Shown: positions 32,886 to 46,523 of the stretch, one piece after another
How positions within the stretch are numbered: the first letter of the stretch is position 1
Layout: every line of letters starts with the position of its first letter
Assembly: GCA_011032825.1 (NCBI GenBank)
Contig: JAADJZ010000008.1
Location: 1,054,001 to 1,118,000, forward strand
Length of the DNA: 64,000 nt
Origin: Massariosphaeria phaeospora
Taxonomy: Eukaryota > Ascomycota > Dothideomycetes > Pleosporales
Direction: 5' to 3'
Program-made: the position numbers and the translations under genes
Notes under the pieces: model-generated
Databases searched by the model: none
Told to the model about the DNA's origin: nothing
Seen by the model: the letters and a program-made list of their open reading frames with translations, nothing else

Positions 32886-35800
32886 GAGTAGGGAATCTCG
32901 CGTCGGGTAACGGTTTCACGATTGATTGGCCGGCATATATCAGGGGAGCTGCCTGTCCACAGGTCTAGGTTTTGCATTGGCCGGGGAAAAAAAGACAGAG
33001 GGGGGCCTCTGCACGTTTGGTAACGTTTGGGACCCCCCGGATCACGGATCACAGCATGGGCCGGTCTGCCCATTATCCATACGGAAAGGTTTTGGATTAT
33101 GAATCTTGCATGTTGTTTGTTTGTTGGCTATACTGTAGCTGCCTGTCTATATTTCCTTTGTGTTATTATCGTCATGAGAGCATACCTTGTTGTTGTTTTT
33201 TCCTTGTAGATAGTTCCCCGACCGACATGCGGTACGAAGTACATACGACCCTTTCCTTTCCTCTCTCTTACGACCATGACCCCATGAACATAATGAAACG
33301 AAATCACTTGGCCGACGTTTATTGTTTGCAGGATTCATTCTTACGTGCAGCTCTTGCTTGCCTGATTGAACGTCTTTCCGAGATTCGCGACGCTGACCAC
33401 CATTTGCCTAATCATCTTTGTCTTAGGAACATCACTTTGTCTTGTCTTGCCTCGGTCTTCTTGGCTGGCTCCCTCTCCAGTCTCGACTTCTCACATGTGA
33501 AAGACGCGCAGAGGAATATGCATAATGGCGGTTTCCTACTCACGCGCCGTTATTGAGGGGGTTGTGTGTGTGTGGACGCACAAGGAGGAATTTCCATCAT
33601 CCTACCTATTCGTCTTGTTGCTGCTCAGCTCACGCTACCCTTTCTCACCGGTGCATCAGTAGTCACACGAACCCTGAACAAGGTGTGCCATGAGTGATTC
33701 CTAATCGGTGACCACGTACAGTAGTCCGTGATTTTCGCCCTACGCAGATTAAGCATGGCACGACATTACCTACCACGCGCCTGCGCTCACATGGGCAGCT
33801 TGCTTTGTTTTGCTTTACTGCTCTACAAATGCGACTGCAACGCAGAACAATGTGATCGGTTCTGCTGGGCGCTCGTCTGACCGACCGCTGCAGGCGCACA
33901 CCACTACGATGACTACGATGACCACTACGCAGCGAAAGGGAACAGTGGTTCTTCATCGAGCTACAGAAATGCGCCCGTCCGCTCGCCGCGCCGCTGACGC
34001 CGCTGACGCCTGCCTGCTGATGTCTCCGAGCGAAGCGCAAAAGCCACTGATCAAAGGGGGGTTCGCAAGTCAAGTCGCCCACCGTGCAGGGCAACAAGCT
34101 TTTTTCTCGCAGACACAGTCGAGAGGTGTAGGTTTCACTGCTTGCGGAAGTAGCTTGTCACGTCGCCCGGTTGCTGCTTGTGGTTGGCTGGAGGGGTAGG
34201 CAGATTTAGGATTTAAGGTGCTGACGCGGGGTTTTTTGTGAGTGGTGGGTGGTGGTTTGGTTCGGGGACGCCGGTCGGGGCGTTGAGGCTCGGAGAGGGG
34301 GCGCAGCGGTGGTGGTGATAGTGAGATTGGGAGCTTGGTGTGGATGGCTAGGGGAGTTTCTTTTGTGTAGTGGTAGACTGGTAGAGTAGGAAATTGGTAG
34401 CTAGGTGTGATGCTAGCTTTAGCATAGACGTGCACCTGATGGTTCAATTCAAGTGTCCTAAGCCGCGCAGGGACAGTCTTCGCGAAGTGTTTTCCAAGTA
34501 ACTGCTGTTGTAGATCAACGATGATCAGATGCTAGGCTTACCCTGTGTAAGGAACCCCCTAGGTACGCAACTGTACGGGGACTTGGCTGCTGCAAGTGAC
34601 ATGCTTGGGTGTTGCGGAAGGCTTTGCCTACTCCTGCTTTTTGCTGCTGCGGTCTTGAGTCTGTTATCCGGTTCCGGGTGACGGAGCACGGGCAGGAATA
34701 GGATAGGATAGGTACGGGATGGTAACGGTCTGGTGTGTTTAGCAGCTTGCATGTACTGCAGGGACGCGTAAGGCAGTTTTCTACGAGTCGAGGTACTGTA
34801 CGGAGGACGGTTGTGTGCGCATGGTGTCTGTGAGTACCTGGTCCCTGACTCTGGGCGGGCGCGAGATAGCGAGGCTCGCATGTCGACACGGACGGACGAT
34901 AGTGAATTCCAACAACGACTTACCCCACGCCCCGCACAGGACACCTGACATCAGCTAAGTATCGCGACAAGCTATCGCCGTGTCGCACCACAGCACTAGA
35001 GGCCGAGTAACGAGACCCCAGGAGTGTGTGGGAGCCTGAGCAACGCGTTCTGATCCTTTCCATTGCATTGCCGGACGTCTCGAAGTCAATCTCCGTGTGA
35101 ACAAGTTCCCGCGGAACGTGTTCACTGGCCAGCACAGCGAGCAGTGCTATTTGCAGCATCCCAGAATGACCAGATGCGCGGGACCAATAGCAGACACACG
35201 GTCGCGCTCCCCTCGAGAGGTGCTCGACGTGCTAGAGGTGGAGAGACAGTCGCGGATAGTGACTGGCTGTGGACGACAAGTGCTTGCGTGGATAATAGAT
35301 GTCTACTATGGTCAACTAGTCTCCGATGCTGCAGATGGATATGTAGGTACGGATACGGAACATGCACCTACAGGGGGCGTACAAGGCCTGTGTGCAGCTT
35401 GCACACAGGTACATGTACTGTCATGTAGCCGGGAGGTGTGGTCTTTAGGCGGGCTGGATGGCAGGATGCGATACCCAGCGAAGGCGGACGGCTATATTAC
35501 CCCGGAGAGTTAAAGCAGTTGGAGGCTCATGTGGCTGGCTCGCCGCGCATGGCACGTGTGCTGCTTGGGGGTGGACAGTTGCGTGTACGTAAAGGCATGT
35601 GAGGGGCGGCCGGGCGGTCGGGGTCCTTCTCACGTTGCTGCAGGCGGATGCACGACTGGCCAGGCGTATCCAGGCCGGCCACGGTCATTCTCACGTTGCT
35701 GCAGGACGAGGCACGACTGGCCAGGACGCACGGCGCGAAGTCAGGATCCCGGCGTGGCTGGTGAGCCGTTCCGTGCATGGCGACATCATCTCCGCTGTGG

Positions 35801-36422
35801 CGGCGGCGGCGGCGGAGGCGTGTAGATGCGCAGGGGGGAGGGGAGGGGCAAGGACGAGGTTTGTTGGAAAGCCGAGGAGTGGACGATGGGTGTGGTGGTG
35901 TGTGGAGCCGGATGGGGTTGCTGTCCCGCGTCAGACGGCCAGAGGGGCGCGCCGTGGATGATGGCCTTGGGCCTTGGCCTTGCTGCCTGGTTGCTCAGGC
36001 CGACGGCGGCGATCCGATGCTAGCGGGCTCCGGTCGCTCGATGGCGATGGCGCCGGCGCCCGATACGCGACGCGCTACCTCGACCGCCATGACGACCACC
36101 ACCACCGCCGGCCATCAGAAGACGCAACAAAGCAAGGCACGCCCGTCTCGCGGCGTTAGTCAGCCACCATGGCGTCGCCGCAACAGCCTCGACGGCACTT
36201 TGTTCTGCTCTGCTTGCTCAGCTCACAGCCCACTGCCACGGCCCGCCCAAGTGAAGAAGCAGGCGAGCGACGGCGGCGTGCGCTGCTTCGGACATTTACT
36301 GCATGCTGCGCTTTGTTCACCACCTCAGCCTCCGCCCCCGAGCAGCACTCCGAGCACCAGGACGAGCCTCATCGGCGCTCTGGCGTGGCTGCGCGCCCGA
36401 CACCGCACTCTGTCCGCCCACC
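32886..36422. other. Long spacer between the Zn2Cys6 regulator and UVE1
   Basis: No supported gene over 3.5 kb. It contains a two-copy 61-bp tandem repeat at 35627-35735, a (GGC)n run at about 35797-35819 and (ACC)n near 36090-36104. Several ORFs of 60-250 codons occur, but their translations are low in complexity or overlap each other on several frames. Confidence 0.5.
35627..35735. repeat. Two-copy 61-bp tandem repeat
   Basis: The unit starting ttctcacgttgctgcagg and containing cacgactggccagg occurs at 35627 and again at 35688, with a few substitutions. Confidence 0.8.
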
Positions 36423-38855
36423 ATGGCCAAGCGCAAACGGTCTGCGCAGTCAGGAGTAGCCGCCGCAGCCTCGCTTGCCAACACGCCGGATTATTCCGCC
36501 CTCACAGACCTGCCACGGACTAGCCGCGCTGCTGTCCCCCGCCCAACAAATGTCGCAACGCAACAGCCCACCCAGAAGCCCCCCCGCCGCCAGTCATCGC
36601 GCGGCCTGAATTCCGCCATCAGCAATCCTAACGTGAACCCGGACATCCTCGACGGCGTGTCTGCATTGCGCGCATCACCGGACAGTCGCGAGTATGGAGC
36701 CCTTGAGGCTGCTCAGGGGCCCCGTACGCATCATCCGCCCACCGCGGGAAACGACCCTCCTGCACCTGGACATGCGACCACGGAGATCATCGCAGCACCA
36801 ACCAAGGGCCGTGCTGTTCGCGGCGCGAGGAACGCGGCTGCCTCGGCTTCAGAGAGCATAGCGGCTGATCTTCCTGACCGCCAGCCCGGCAAGAATAAGA
36901 GAAAGCAGGCCTCCCCGCAGCATGTGAAGGTGGACAGTGCGGAGCATAATGGCATCAGCACAGACAAGGTCACCCCCAAGCATGTCAATCGGGCGACGGC
37001 AAGTGGTTCTGCCATTGAAGAAGCCGTGGGGGTGACGGCCGATCCCGAAGTCGATGGTGAGAACGACGACGACGACGGCGATGTCAAGGAAGCTGTATCG
37101 CGGCCCCCGCCAGTCAATTCTAGCTATCTTCCCTTGCCCTGGAAGGGTAGATTAGGTTACGTATGTCGCCCGCCTACTCGATGCTCCCTATACTGCATGT
37201 GGAGGCTGATTGCTGACCATTGAATCCAGGCATGTCTCAATACCTATCTTCGCAACGCGAATCCTCCAGTTTTTAGTTCCCGTACGTGCCGCATTGCGAG
37301 TATCCTCGAGCATCGACATCCTTTGAAGGACCCCTCCGAGCCCGAACATGCTACGAAGAACCGCCCCGATAAGGACCAACCTGCCGATGTTACACGCGGG
37401 CAGCGATATGTGGAGAAATTGGGCCTCGCCAATGCACGAGACATCGTCAAGATGGTGCGTTGGAATGACAAGTTCGGGATCAAGTTTATGCGACTGAGCA
37501 GTGAAATGTTTCCTTTCGCTAGCCATGAGGAGTATGGGTACAAGCTTGAGCCATTTGCAGCAGATACTCTGGCTGAGGCAGGCAAAGTGATCGCCGAGCT
37601 TGGGCATAGGGTCACCACGCACCCGGGGCAATTCACCCAGCTCGGCTCCCCGCGGAAGACAGTGATTGACAATTCAATGCGTGATCTAGAATACCACGCT
37701 GAATTGCTTTCTCTGTTGAAGCTTCCGCCCCAACAAGACCGAGATGCTGTTATGATTCTGCATCTCGGGGGCGCTTTTGATGACAAGCCTGCCGCAATTG
37801 CGCGTTTCCGCGAGAACTACGCTCGACTTCCGCAGGGCGTCAAGAATCGTCTTGTTCTCGAGAATGACGATGTAGTCTATTCGGTCCACGAGATTCTATC
37901 TCTATGCCAAGAGCTTAATATCCCGATGGTGCTTGACTTCCACCACCACAACATCTTATTTGATGCAGAGCAACTCCGAGAGGGCACCAAAGACATCATG
38001 GACATGTTTCCAGCCATCCTCGAGACCTGGACGAAGAAGGGCATCACGCCCAAAATGCACTACTCGGAGCCCTGCCCCGATGCCACCACAGGGCGAGCCC
38101 GCCGAAAGCACTCACCGCGCGTCATGACTCTGCCCCCCTGCCCCGCCACCATGGACCTCATGATCGAAGCCAAAGACAAAGAACAAGCCGTCTTCGAGCT
38201 CATGCGCACCTTCAAGCTGCCCGGCTTCGACCTCTTCAACGACGTCATCCCCCACGTCCGCCACGACGAGAACAAGCCCTTCAAGCCGAAGCCCAAGAAG
38301 GCCGTCAAGAAGTCGCGGAAGAAGAAGACCGACGACCTCGAGGATCTCGACGAGAAACTCGAAGACGCCGAGCAGGAAGAGCTGGCCCCGGCTATTGTGC
38401 CCGACGAGGACATCGCCATGGGCGGCCCAGACCGCCGCGTCTATTGGCCGCCGGGCATGGAAGACTGGCTCCGCCCGGCAAAACGCATCGTCAAGAACAA
38501 AAACGACGGTGCGGCCGCGACGCCCGCAGCGAAGAAGCGGAAGACTGCTGCTGCGGCTGACGATGCGTCACTCAACGGTGATGTAGATGCTGTTAAGATG
38601 CCGGCAAAGAAGCCCGCCGCTGCTCCGAAAAAGCGAGCGCCGAAGAAAGCTCCAGCCCCAAAAGCAGTCCCTACGCCATCGGCGACCGACGACGAAGCCG
38701 ATAGCTCGCCGCTCAGCGATCTAGGTGATGACGATGAGCCGCACGAGGACGTTGCGGCTCCGGCGGCGGCGAAGAGGAAGCGGCCTACCCGGCAGCGGTC
38801 GGGCAGGGTAGGCAGGATGAGCTACAAGGAAGACGAGGGAGAGATGAGCGTGTAG
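36423..38855 (+). CDS. UVE1: UV-damage endonuclease (UVDE/UVE1)
   Basis: The model is join(36423..37160, 37230..38855), 787 residues. The 69-nt intron has a GTATGT donor and a TGCTGACC branch. UVDE nicks DNA 5' to cyclobutane dimers, 6-4 photoproducts and some abasic sites, starting a repair route independent of nucleotide excision repair. The first about 240 residues are polar and probably disordered. The TIM-barrel core follows (about 247-560), with FMRLSSEMFPFASHEEYG, the metal-site blocks HPGQFTQLGSP, LHLGGAFDDK and LENDDVVYS, DFHHHN, and MHYSEPCP. The C-terminal about 200 residues are Lys/Ala/Pro-rich with histone H1-like patches (KKPAAAPKKRAPKKAPAPK), probably nuclear targeting or DNA association. 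It is longer than the about 600-residue S. pombe enzyme because of both tails. Confidence 0.95.
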
Positions 38856-39235
38856 AGCGTGTAAAGCGCTCTGCAGAGTACAGTAGAGAGTACCGTGTAC
38901 AACAGCGTAGATAGATAGACCCTGCTGGCGCAACGTTCGTTTGGCTTTTTTTTTCTCGCCCTTTGTAATAACAACACTAACACTAACAACCAAGAAAATA
39001 AACCCTAAATAAATAATCTCAAAGTATCATCCCCCCCAACATCCACTCCACAACCCCACCTCAACCCCCCTTGCGAAAATCACAAACCCTAAATGCGCAA
39101 ATCCCCTCACGCGTGTCCCTTTCCCCGCAATTTCCAGGGTGCCCCTTCTTCGCGCACTGTGCACTGTGCACATGGCACACAGATTCGCCATGGACGTTTT
39201 TCCCCATTAGCTTGCTGTTGGGTTTCCTCTCACGA

Positions 39236-39257
39236 GGTTAGGTTAGGTTAGGTTAGG
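39236..39257. repeat. (GGTTA)n telomere-like pentamer run
   Basis: Four consecutive GGTTA units followed by GGG. It resembles, but is not, the TTAGGG telomere repeat. Confidence 0.7.
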
Positions 39258-41066
39258 GTCCTTGCTACTCCCGTCCCCCGCAAAATCCGCTTTTTCCTTT
39301 TCGCGACCGAACCGGCTGTCGGTCGGCAAAGCCCATGCATGTTAGGCTTTCATTCAAGTGTTGTTGGATCATCCGCCAGGTGATCTGATCTGAATAGTGC
39401 GAGGCCCGGCACGCACACGCACACGCACTTGGCGCTCTTCTGACTAACTGACTAACAACCCCTGTCCCGGTCGGTCGACGAAATAGTACAGTCAAAGACT
39501 ATCCAGGCATGTACTGCGATGTTGTGCTAGCGCCAACACAAACACTCACGGCTAACAATCGGCTTCTGTGTAGGTATGTACATATGTACATATAGTAGCA
39601 TAGCATGGCATGGCAGGGTGCTGGAGGCTATTGTTCCTTCACAGCGCGGGATCGACGCTCGCAAGCTCGCTCGGCAGAGCAACGCAAAGCAACCCAGCAG
39701 GATCAAGCTTCTGACTTTTCTTTTCTTTTCTTTCGGTTGTAGCCGTGCACCAGTACGGTAAACGTTTCCTGAGCGAAAGGTAGGGGTTGCACATACCTAC
39801 ACACATGCATCCGTTGACTGGCTGATTGCCGAGGTGGTCGAGTGAGTGGAGTGGGGACTGAGGCTCTGCCTGAGTGGGCTTGGCTAGGCAGCTGTTGGTA
39901 GCAAAGGGACTACTGGGGCACAGCACTGCGCAGCGCAGCGCGATATACCTACACACCGCTCTTTGGCGTGCATGTTGTGGTATCGCGTAGAATGTCTTTC
40001 GTTCGTTGCGGCGGCTTGGTCGCTCGATGCTGGTTCGAATAGATATGGCCGGCGCATGATGCGCACCGGTGTCTAAGTCTGTAGTTGCAGTCTAGTCCAA
40101 GCAGATCGTCCAGTCCAGTACTAGCATGTCAGTAGGTTGTATCAAACTATCTATTATAGTTAGTAGTTCTAGCCTTGAGCTTCTTCCCGCCCGGAACCAT
40201 GATTATTCCGTGCCTAGCCCAGCCTCGTTGCCTGCTCCGTATCAAGTAGAGCCGCTCACGGATCCGTTCCGCGCTTCCCGCTCAGGTGATGGGCTGCACG
40301 GCTTGTGAGTTTCGGGGTATTGGACCGAAGGGTTTCGAAGGTTCGATGCGCATGTGCGTGTGCAGTAGTATGGTGAGTAGTGTACTGGTGATGTTCCCGC
40401 TGGCGCAGGTCGTATCTAGCGTGAGGAGCTGAGGAAGTGCGTTGGGTACGCACGTTGCTGTTACGTACCGCATAGTTTCGGCGGTAGGGTGGGAGGGTCA
40501 GGTGTACAAGACGGATCGGAGTTGGCCGCTGTAGGGCTCTGCTATGGTTTGGTTTGGTTCGGTATGGTATGCTGGAGTGTTGCGGGAGAGCTGGCGCCTC
40601 GACTGACTACCAGATGCGGAGTGTGCAGGTACTACTCCGAAGGTACTAGTAGTTAGTGTGGATTGCGTTAGAGAAACGGTCTGCATACGAGGAGCCTACA
40701 AGTAGCGTAGTGATCAACTAGGTGTATGCAAGGCCCACACGGACACGGCGAGATAGATAGATCCACGCTCACCCGCTCGATGCTAGAGCCGCTTCCTTCA
40801 TCCCTCGTGCTGTACTGTCAGGCGTGCATTGCAGCGACACCACGCGTAGACGGTTCGCCATCACCGAACTCGCACTCCGCCGAACAAAGGAAACATATGC
40901 GGCAACGGGACGAACGTTTGACAAGACGGCTGGCGCTGACCGGTCTGCAATGCAATGCAGGTCCTGCTCCCACTCCCACTCCTGCGTCTCATCCCGCGTT
41001 CTGTGATAACGCAATTGATGCAGGGCGTGGGATGGGACGTGATATGCAATGGAATGTTTTCGGATT

Positions 41067-41087
41067 GAAGCTTGAAGCTTGAAGCTT
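41067..41087. repeat. (GAAGCTT)3 tandem run
   Basis: Three adjacent GAAGCTT heptamers in the spacer upstream of the DCL2 3' end. Confidence 0.8.
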
Positions 41088-41853
41088 GGGGTTCCATTCG
41101 TTATCTGATGAGATAGCGTTAGATCGGATTGGGGCGGCTAGATGCGGGTAGCGAAGACTGTCTATAACGGAACTCTGTTTACCGAAATGCACTGGATAAT
41201 GGATTGAGTGAGTGAGGGCGACTATTGAATGCGTGAATGGCAATGTTTGCATGAGGATTCATGCTTTGTAGTTGGATGAGGGCGTGGGGTGGGGTTGAGA
41301 ATAGTGGTTGATGCCCAACGAGCGCGAGAGGCAACAGGACCACACGTCCGGCCGGATGGGGTGGTGCATTGGGATGATGCGTGAAGTACTGCGTGTGTAT
41401 TGAGGCATTAACGATAGAAGGAAGGGAGGGAGGGGGGTGCATAGTGAGTTGCGTGGACTCGATGTACGAATGAGGGTTCTATGTGTAAATAGTCGGAAAG
41501 GGTAACGGGTGAGAAACGATCCCGCGCTATAGAGTTGAAGGAGCGAGAGGCGATGTTGATTATGATATCGAGTTTTAACATTCGAGCATCGATATGAGCA
41601 TGTTGACGACCGTACATATGTAACACGTGCAATCTCTAGATCTAACTAAGCATGTAAAACAGAAATATGCAACGCCGCAGATTTACTGAAGCGCAGAATA
41701 CTACAAGGATTGCAACTTCCGGCTCCAACGAGAAAAAAAAATCAGATACGTAAATAAGGTCAACGACGAGCCCAAAAAAGGTTACACCTTGTTTGTGCTT
41801 GTATTCAGATCCAACCACTGTGATGTGAAGCCGCAAACGCCCCCGAAGTCCTT

Positions 41854-44800
41854 CTAAGAGGTGTCATTGATCTGCACGCCGCCATGCTCGTCCGCGTCCT
41901 GCCATTCTTCCTCACTACTCATTTCGACGTCTTCCAGGCCCTCAATGATCCTGGTAGCCTTCCACGCCGCGATGGTCTCGGCATTCAGCCTTTTTAGCCC
42001 CTCGACTGGACCTCCAACGTCTTGCCCATCAACCTTGACCTGGCATTTAGCCATATGTGCTGTATTTCCATTACCACTCTGAGCGTCATCCGTGATCTGG
42101 ACATACTGCACGCGCTTATCGACCGCAAGGATACCAAGTCGTTCCTTCGGGTGTAGACAGTCGACATCATTGGCGAGTATGCGTTCGAAGCAATCAAGGA
42201 TACCGAGATGTCGAATAAAGGCCTCGCATGTGGATATCGAACCGTGGCTGTCGACGTAAATAGCGCCGATGACCGATTCGACGATATCAGATAGAAACTT
42301 CGGTGCGTCCGTTAGAGATATGAGATGCCAGGGAAAACGCGTATCATTTCCCAACGCGTCAAGGATCTTTTCTCTAGCTTCTTGATGTTGTTTCACCGCT
42401 ACCTCCCTAGCCTCTATGAGTTGGTGACTTCCATGTCTCAGAAACTGCCACAAACATCTATGAAAAGTTTCCGGCTGCAGAGTCGAGGGATCGATCTTCT
42501 CCTCCTCCACTGTCATTTCGAACATACGAAATGCGAGGAAGGGCCCATTCACCATTGCGGTGCGTATCGCATGCATCTTCTGGTGCGATAGATCCGGAAG
42601 GTGAGCGTACAGCCGCTTTGAGATGATATAATCAAGAACTGCGTCGCCGAGGAATTCTAACCGTTGATAAGAGGAGGTAACGTTCGGACCATGGTATGAG
42701 GGATGTGTCAAAGCCTCAAGAAGGAGCATTGTCTTATTGAACTTATATCCAATAAGTGCCTCTAGTGTTGCTAGATTCTGAACTTCTATACCATCCAGAA
42801 CGGCTCCGAGAAGGATGTCGTTGGCCTCGGGGATTGGTGTCCAGTTCTCCAGTGGTAGCAAAGTCTGCACGCAAGTGAAGGCTTTCGGAAACCCGCCTAC
42901 AGTATAAGAAGCGCCGATGAGAGATTCGATAACGTCAGCAAGAAGCTTCGAGGATCTCATCTTTTTTTCTTCTTTGATGGGTTGCATAAGGACGTTGCCA
43001 GCATATCGGGGTGACCACTTTGCGCCAGTGAATCGCGTCGTGATGATGTACTTTTCCAGCCCAGCAGCCATGGTCGCTCGGGCAAGATAGCCATTCGAAA
43101 CTATCCTGCCTTTCTTCTCGGTGAGATAATGCTCAGGCCATGTGAGCTTGCTAGCCATTACGTGCAATGACGCAATAAACTTTAAAATGCAATCACCGAG
43201 GAATTCCAGTCGTTGATAGTCGTGTGCTTCATCGGTGTTGGAAGAGGTGAGAGCTCGGACGAGAAGACTGAGATGAGTAGAATCGAACGAGACAGCCTTT
43301 ACTTGTGTGGTTCGAAGTGCCTCAGCGATCATGAACACCTCGTATCTGTGCAAGATAGAGGGAACCAGGAGAGCGAATATGCAGTAAGAAGCGGGCAATT
43401 TGCCAACAATACAATCTGACGCATCAACCCACTCGCTTCTCGTGTAGATCGGGTTCTCTGGATTTGAGTCAACAATCTGATGTAAGAAATCCCGTCTCTT
43501 GGGTACTCGAATGACTTGCAACTGAGCATCTACTTTTCCAGTGGGCGCCCACCCTGTTGCTGATGTCTTGACACTCGTGATAATGTACTTCCGTTGATCA
43601 ACAGCAGGGGATACCAAACCCCAGTCTTGAACTTTGAGACTGCCTTGCTGTATAAGACTCGATGCTTGCTGACTACCGTCAACAGCAGCGACCCACTCGC
43701 AGAGTCTGGCACTGTCCCAGATGTGTTCTGGTGGATTACTGGGAACCAATAGCCATAGAAAATCATAGCGCTCTTCCTCCATCCGCCCACCGTATATCGA
43801 GAACATGATTTTTCGAGTGACAGTTTGCATAGTCTTGATTTGCTTCTTAGTGAAAATCGCATCCGGTAACCGCGAAGTTTCAACGGAATATCGCTTAGTC
43901 TCATTCCAGTAGAGTTCCAACTCTGGCACTATAGGCATGGCACATGATGTCATCATAACCATGTAGAATGGCTCTTCGCCAACCGTCTTTAGCTTGAGGA
44001 GCGTTCGGTGGTAAGCCATAGGATCTTGATGTTTATGTGTAGCAAGGAGTACCCAGGGATCAAAAGTGGGTGACACCTCGACCAAAGACGGAGTGTGATC
44101 AGGGATCTGTAACTCGGCAATCTCATCACTAGCCTCCGTAGAAGGCAAGAGATTGTCGTTCACCAAGCTAGCTCTGTGCAATGCCGTGTATGCCTCAAAA
44201 GCGGCATCTTTCTTTGCCATTCGTTCTGTTTTCCACCGCTCAGAGCTCTGGGCGGTTCTGACGCTCGGGTCGACCGAAATTGGTAGGATGACTTCTGCAG
44301 TAATTCGGTGGTCCGGGGATTCGTCAAACTTGAATTGGGGCCGTGTGTCGACGTAAGGACCTGATCCAAGAAGAGCGCAGAAGTGGTGCAGGTGAGGAGA
44401 AGCGTCGTCCAGAGTCAAAAGGGCACTGGGAGTGTTAGTAAAGTCCTATATAGTCTTTTAATCGAGGACGTGTGCTTGAGTCCGCGGTGTGGCGAAACTG
44501 CGGGTCAAATGGGCGTACTCACCCAGTATCTGCCACTCGGTAATTTCTCTCACCCTCCTCTTCCTCGAGTTCTCTTTCCTCCGCCTGTTTGGCTTGGCGC
44601 AAATCGTCGAGATACGCCTGTTTCATCTCTTCCTCCAAAGTCTCCCATGATTCTGGCGCTCTCGCGGCGGTATAGTTGGGCATGAATATGAAATACTTTG
44701 AGAGCTGCTTCCTAGCTCTTCCGCGACGCTGCACGAAGGATTTTAGGTTCTTCGGGCGCTCGAAACACGCAACAAAATGACAACTCGATATATCGATACC

Positions 44801-46523
44801 TTCTTCAAGCACACTAGTAGTGAGGATGAGAGTGGTCTTTCCCATACGGAAGTCGTCCAACGTTGCCTCCTGGTTCCTTGGCTCTACAAGGTTCGCGATG
44901 CATGTCTTCCGTTTCGTCGATTGTGATGTCCCTATGAATGTTCCAATGCTGAACCGGTCCTTAGTGCGAGGATGTGTTGAAAGGATCACAGCTAACGTAG
45001 CCACCCAGACGCGCTGCTCGATGAAGACGATACCTGTGAACTCAGGCCCAGATTCGGCTATTAGCACTTCTATCAATTTTTCGACCTTTGGGGATATATG
45101 ATCGAGCGAAATTGGTAAGTCGGGAGGCTCTTCAGATATACCAAGCGACTTAAGAATACCCAAAAGATGCTGCTTCTCTTGGTCAGACCAGTCGAAGAGT
45201 TGTTGGTCTGAGATTTTGACCATTTGATCGAATTTGCTGATGCACTGGTGTAAATACCATTCTGTAGCTGAGGGTCCTAATTCTTCCGACATCGCTTTCG
45301 CTTTGGCAACAAGGACTTTGAGCTGATCCAGACAGTAAGTGCTTTGGCTCGTGGCCACCGCCTTCAACTGGTGAGAAGTATCATGGCCTTCACGGCGCTT
45401 CGCAAGCAACATTTTCACATACGGGTCATTTGTGATATCGTAGTTGTTGAAAGCGTTCTCCACAGCAAGCAGCAAACGAGACTGCTTGTTAAACCCTGGT
45501 ATTGTTCCGTAGTTAACCCGAAGAAGCTCTGGCTTATGAACAAAGCGAATTAGCTCGGATCGATGGGTTTTCGGGGTTCTTGCAATCGAGTTCATGTTCT
45601 CTTCGAGTTCCCTAGGAAGGTGAGCCAGCGTTCTGTAGTACCGCAGTAACACTTATGTAGAGAAACTCAAGCGTTACAGGTCCCGCCTTTGCTACAGTAT
45701 TCTACTATGTCCCACGGGAGCTGATGTTGTGCATCATCGATGAAGGAACTTACCGAAGGAGGTCAATACTATTGGCTCTGGCTTTCATCACTGGACTTGC
45801 ACTGAGTCCGAGAATCTTCGGTACTCCTTTTTTACTGCCATCTTGAACCAACGGGAGGTAAAAGTTTCTTAGGATCATGTTTGCCGGGTGGTTCGATGTG
45901 CAATGATGCGCTGGAAACCCATTAGCCAAGATGCTCAGATACATCTGTTGGAAATACTATTACCTTCGTCGAATATCAGGAGAGCGAGGTTGCTCATTTT
46001 AACGAACGCATGAGTGAGCGCATCAAGAAGCACCTTATGTGTCGATATAACGATGCGAACGTTACGAAGTACAGCATTCCAAGTATTCTGATCGGACCAG
46101 TGATCGACATTATCTCTCCCACTGATCATTTGTATTCCATAGCCCGGGAGGTTCGTTTTGAATACTTCAAACTGCTGCTCGCATAATGTAACCGTAGGAG
46201 CAAGAAACCATATGCGCTAATAGTATGAGATGGTTTAGAGGTGAAATATAAAGCCTAAGATTGTCCGCACCTGGTCTGGTTTACATCGTTCTAGTTCTGC
46301 CGCAGTCCGAGCAAGCGCGCTAGAATATGTTAGCTGGTTCTTAGTTAGAGGCGGGAGGTTACATGTGCGTTTTGCCACTGCCGGTGTCCATCGCGACGAT
46401 GATGTTGGCTCGGAGCGACTCGTCGACCATTTCCGCCTGATATGAACGAAGCCGGAAACTCTCAGTTTTAGCTCGTTTGACGGACGCAGCCCCATTTACG
46501 AGTAGATCTTCCGTGGAATCCAT
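41854..46523 (-). CDS. DCL2: Dicer-like protein 2 (RNase III / DEAH helicase)
   Basis: The model is complement(join(41854..44425, 44523..45632, 45754..45910, 45964..46216, 46271..46319, 46363..46523)), 1433 residues, with all phases agreeing. It cuts long dsRNA into siRNAs for RNA silencing and antiviral defence. The domains in order are a DExD/H helicase ([13 protein letters not shown] near 50, IFDEAHHC near 155, with DEAH split by an intron) and helicase C ([12 protein letters not shown] near 480, QRRGRAR near 517). The Dicer dimerisation domain follows (from about 577), then RNase IIIa ([10 protein letters not shown] near 976, [14 protein letters not shown]) and RNase IIIb ([11 protein letters not shown] near 1156, [14 protein letters not shown]). 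Acidic catalytic residues are present in both. The lack of a PAZ domain, the length and the N-terminal sequence favour DCL2 over DCL1. The C-terminal dsRNA-binding region is short. The helicase-C/dimerisation intron has a TACTAAC branch. Confidence 0.95.

Larger units (their letters stand above)
38856..41853. other. Long spacer between UVE1 and DCL2
   Basis: No supported gene. It contains four GGTTA pentamers at 39236-39257, a palindromic gtacatatgtacatat block near 39576-39591, and a (GAAGCTT)3 run at about 41067-41087. Short ORFs lie on both strands only. Confidence 0.5.

Noticed and set aside
33663..36300. Assorted ORFs of 60-250 codons in the long spacer before UVE1
   Set aside because: They overlap in several frames, are low in complexity, and have no splice or domain support.
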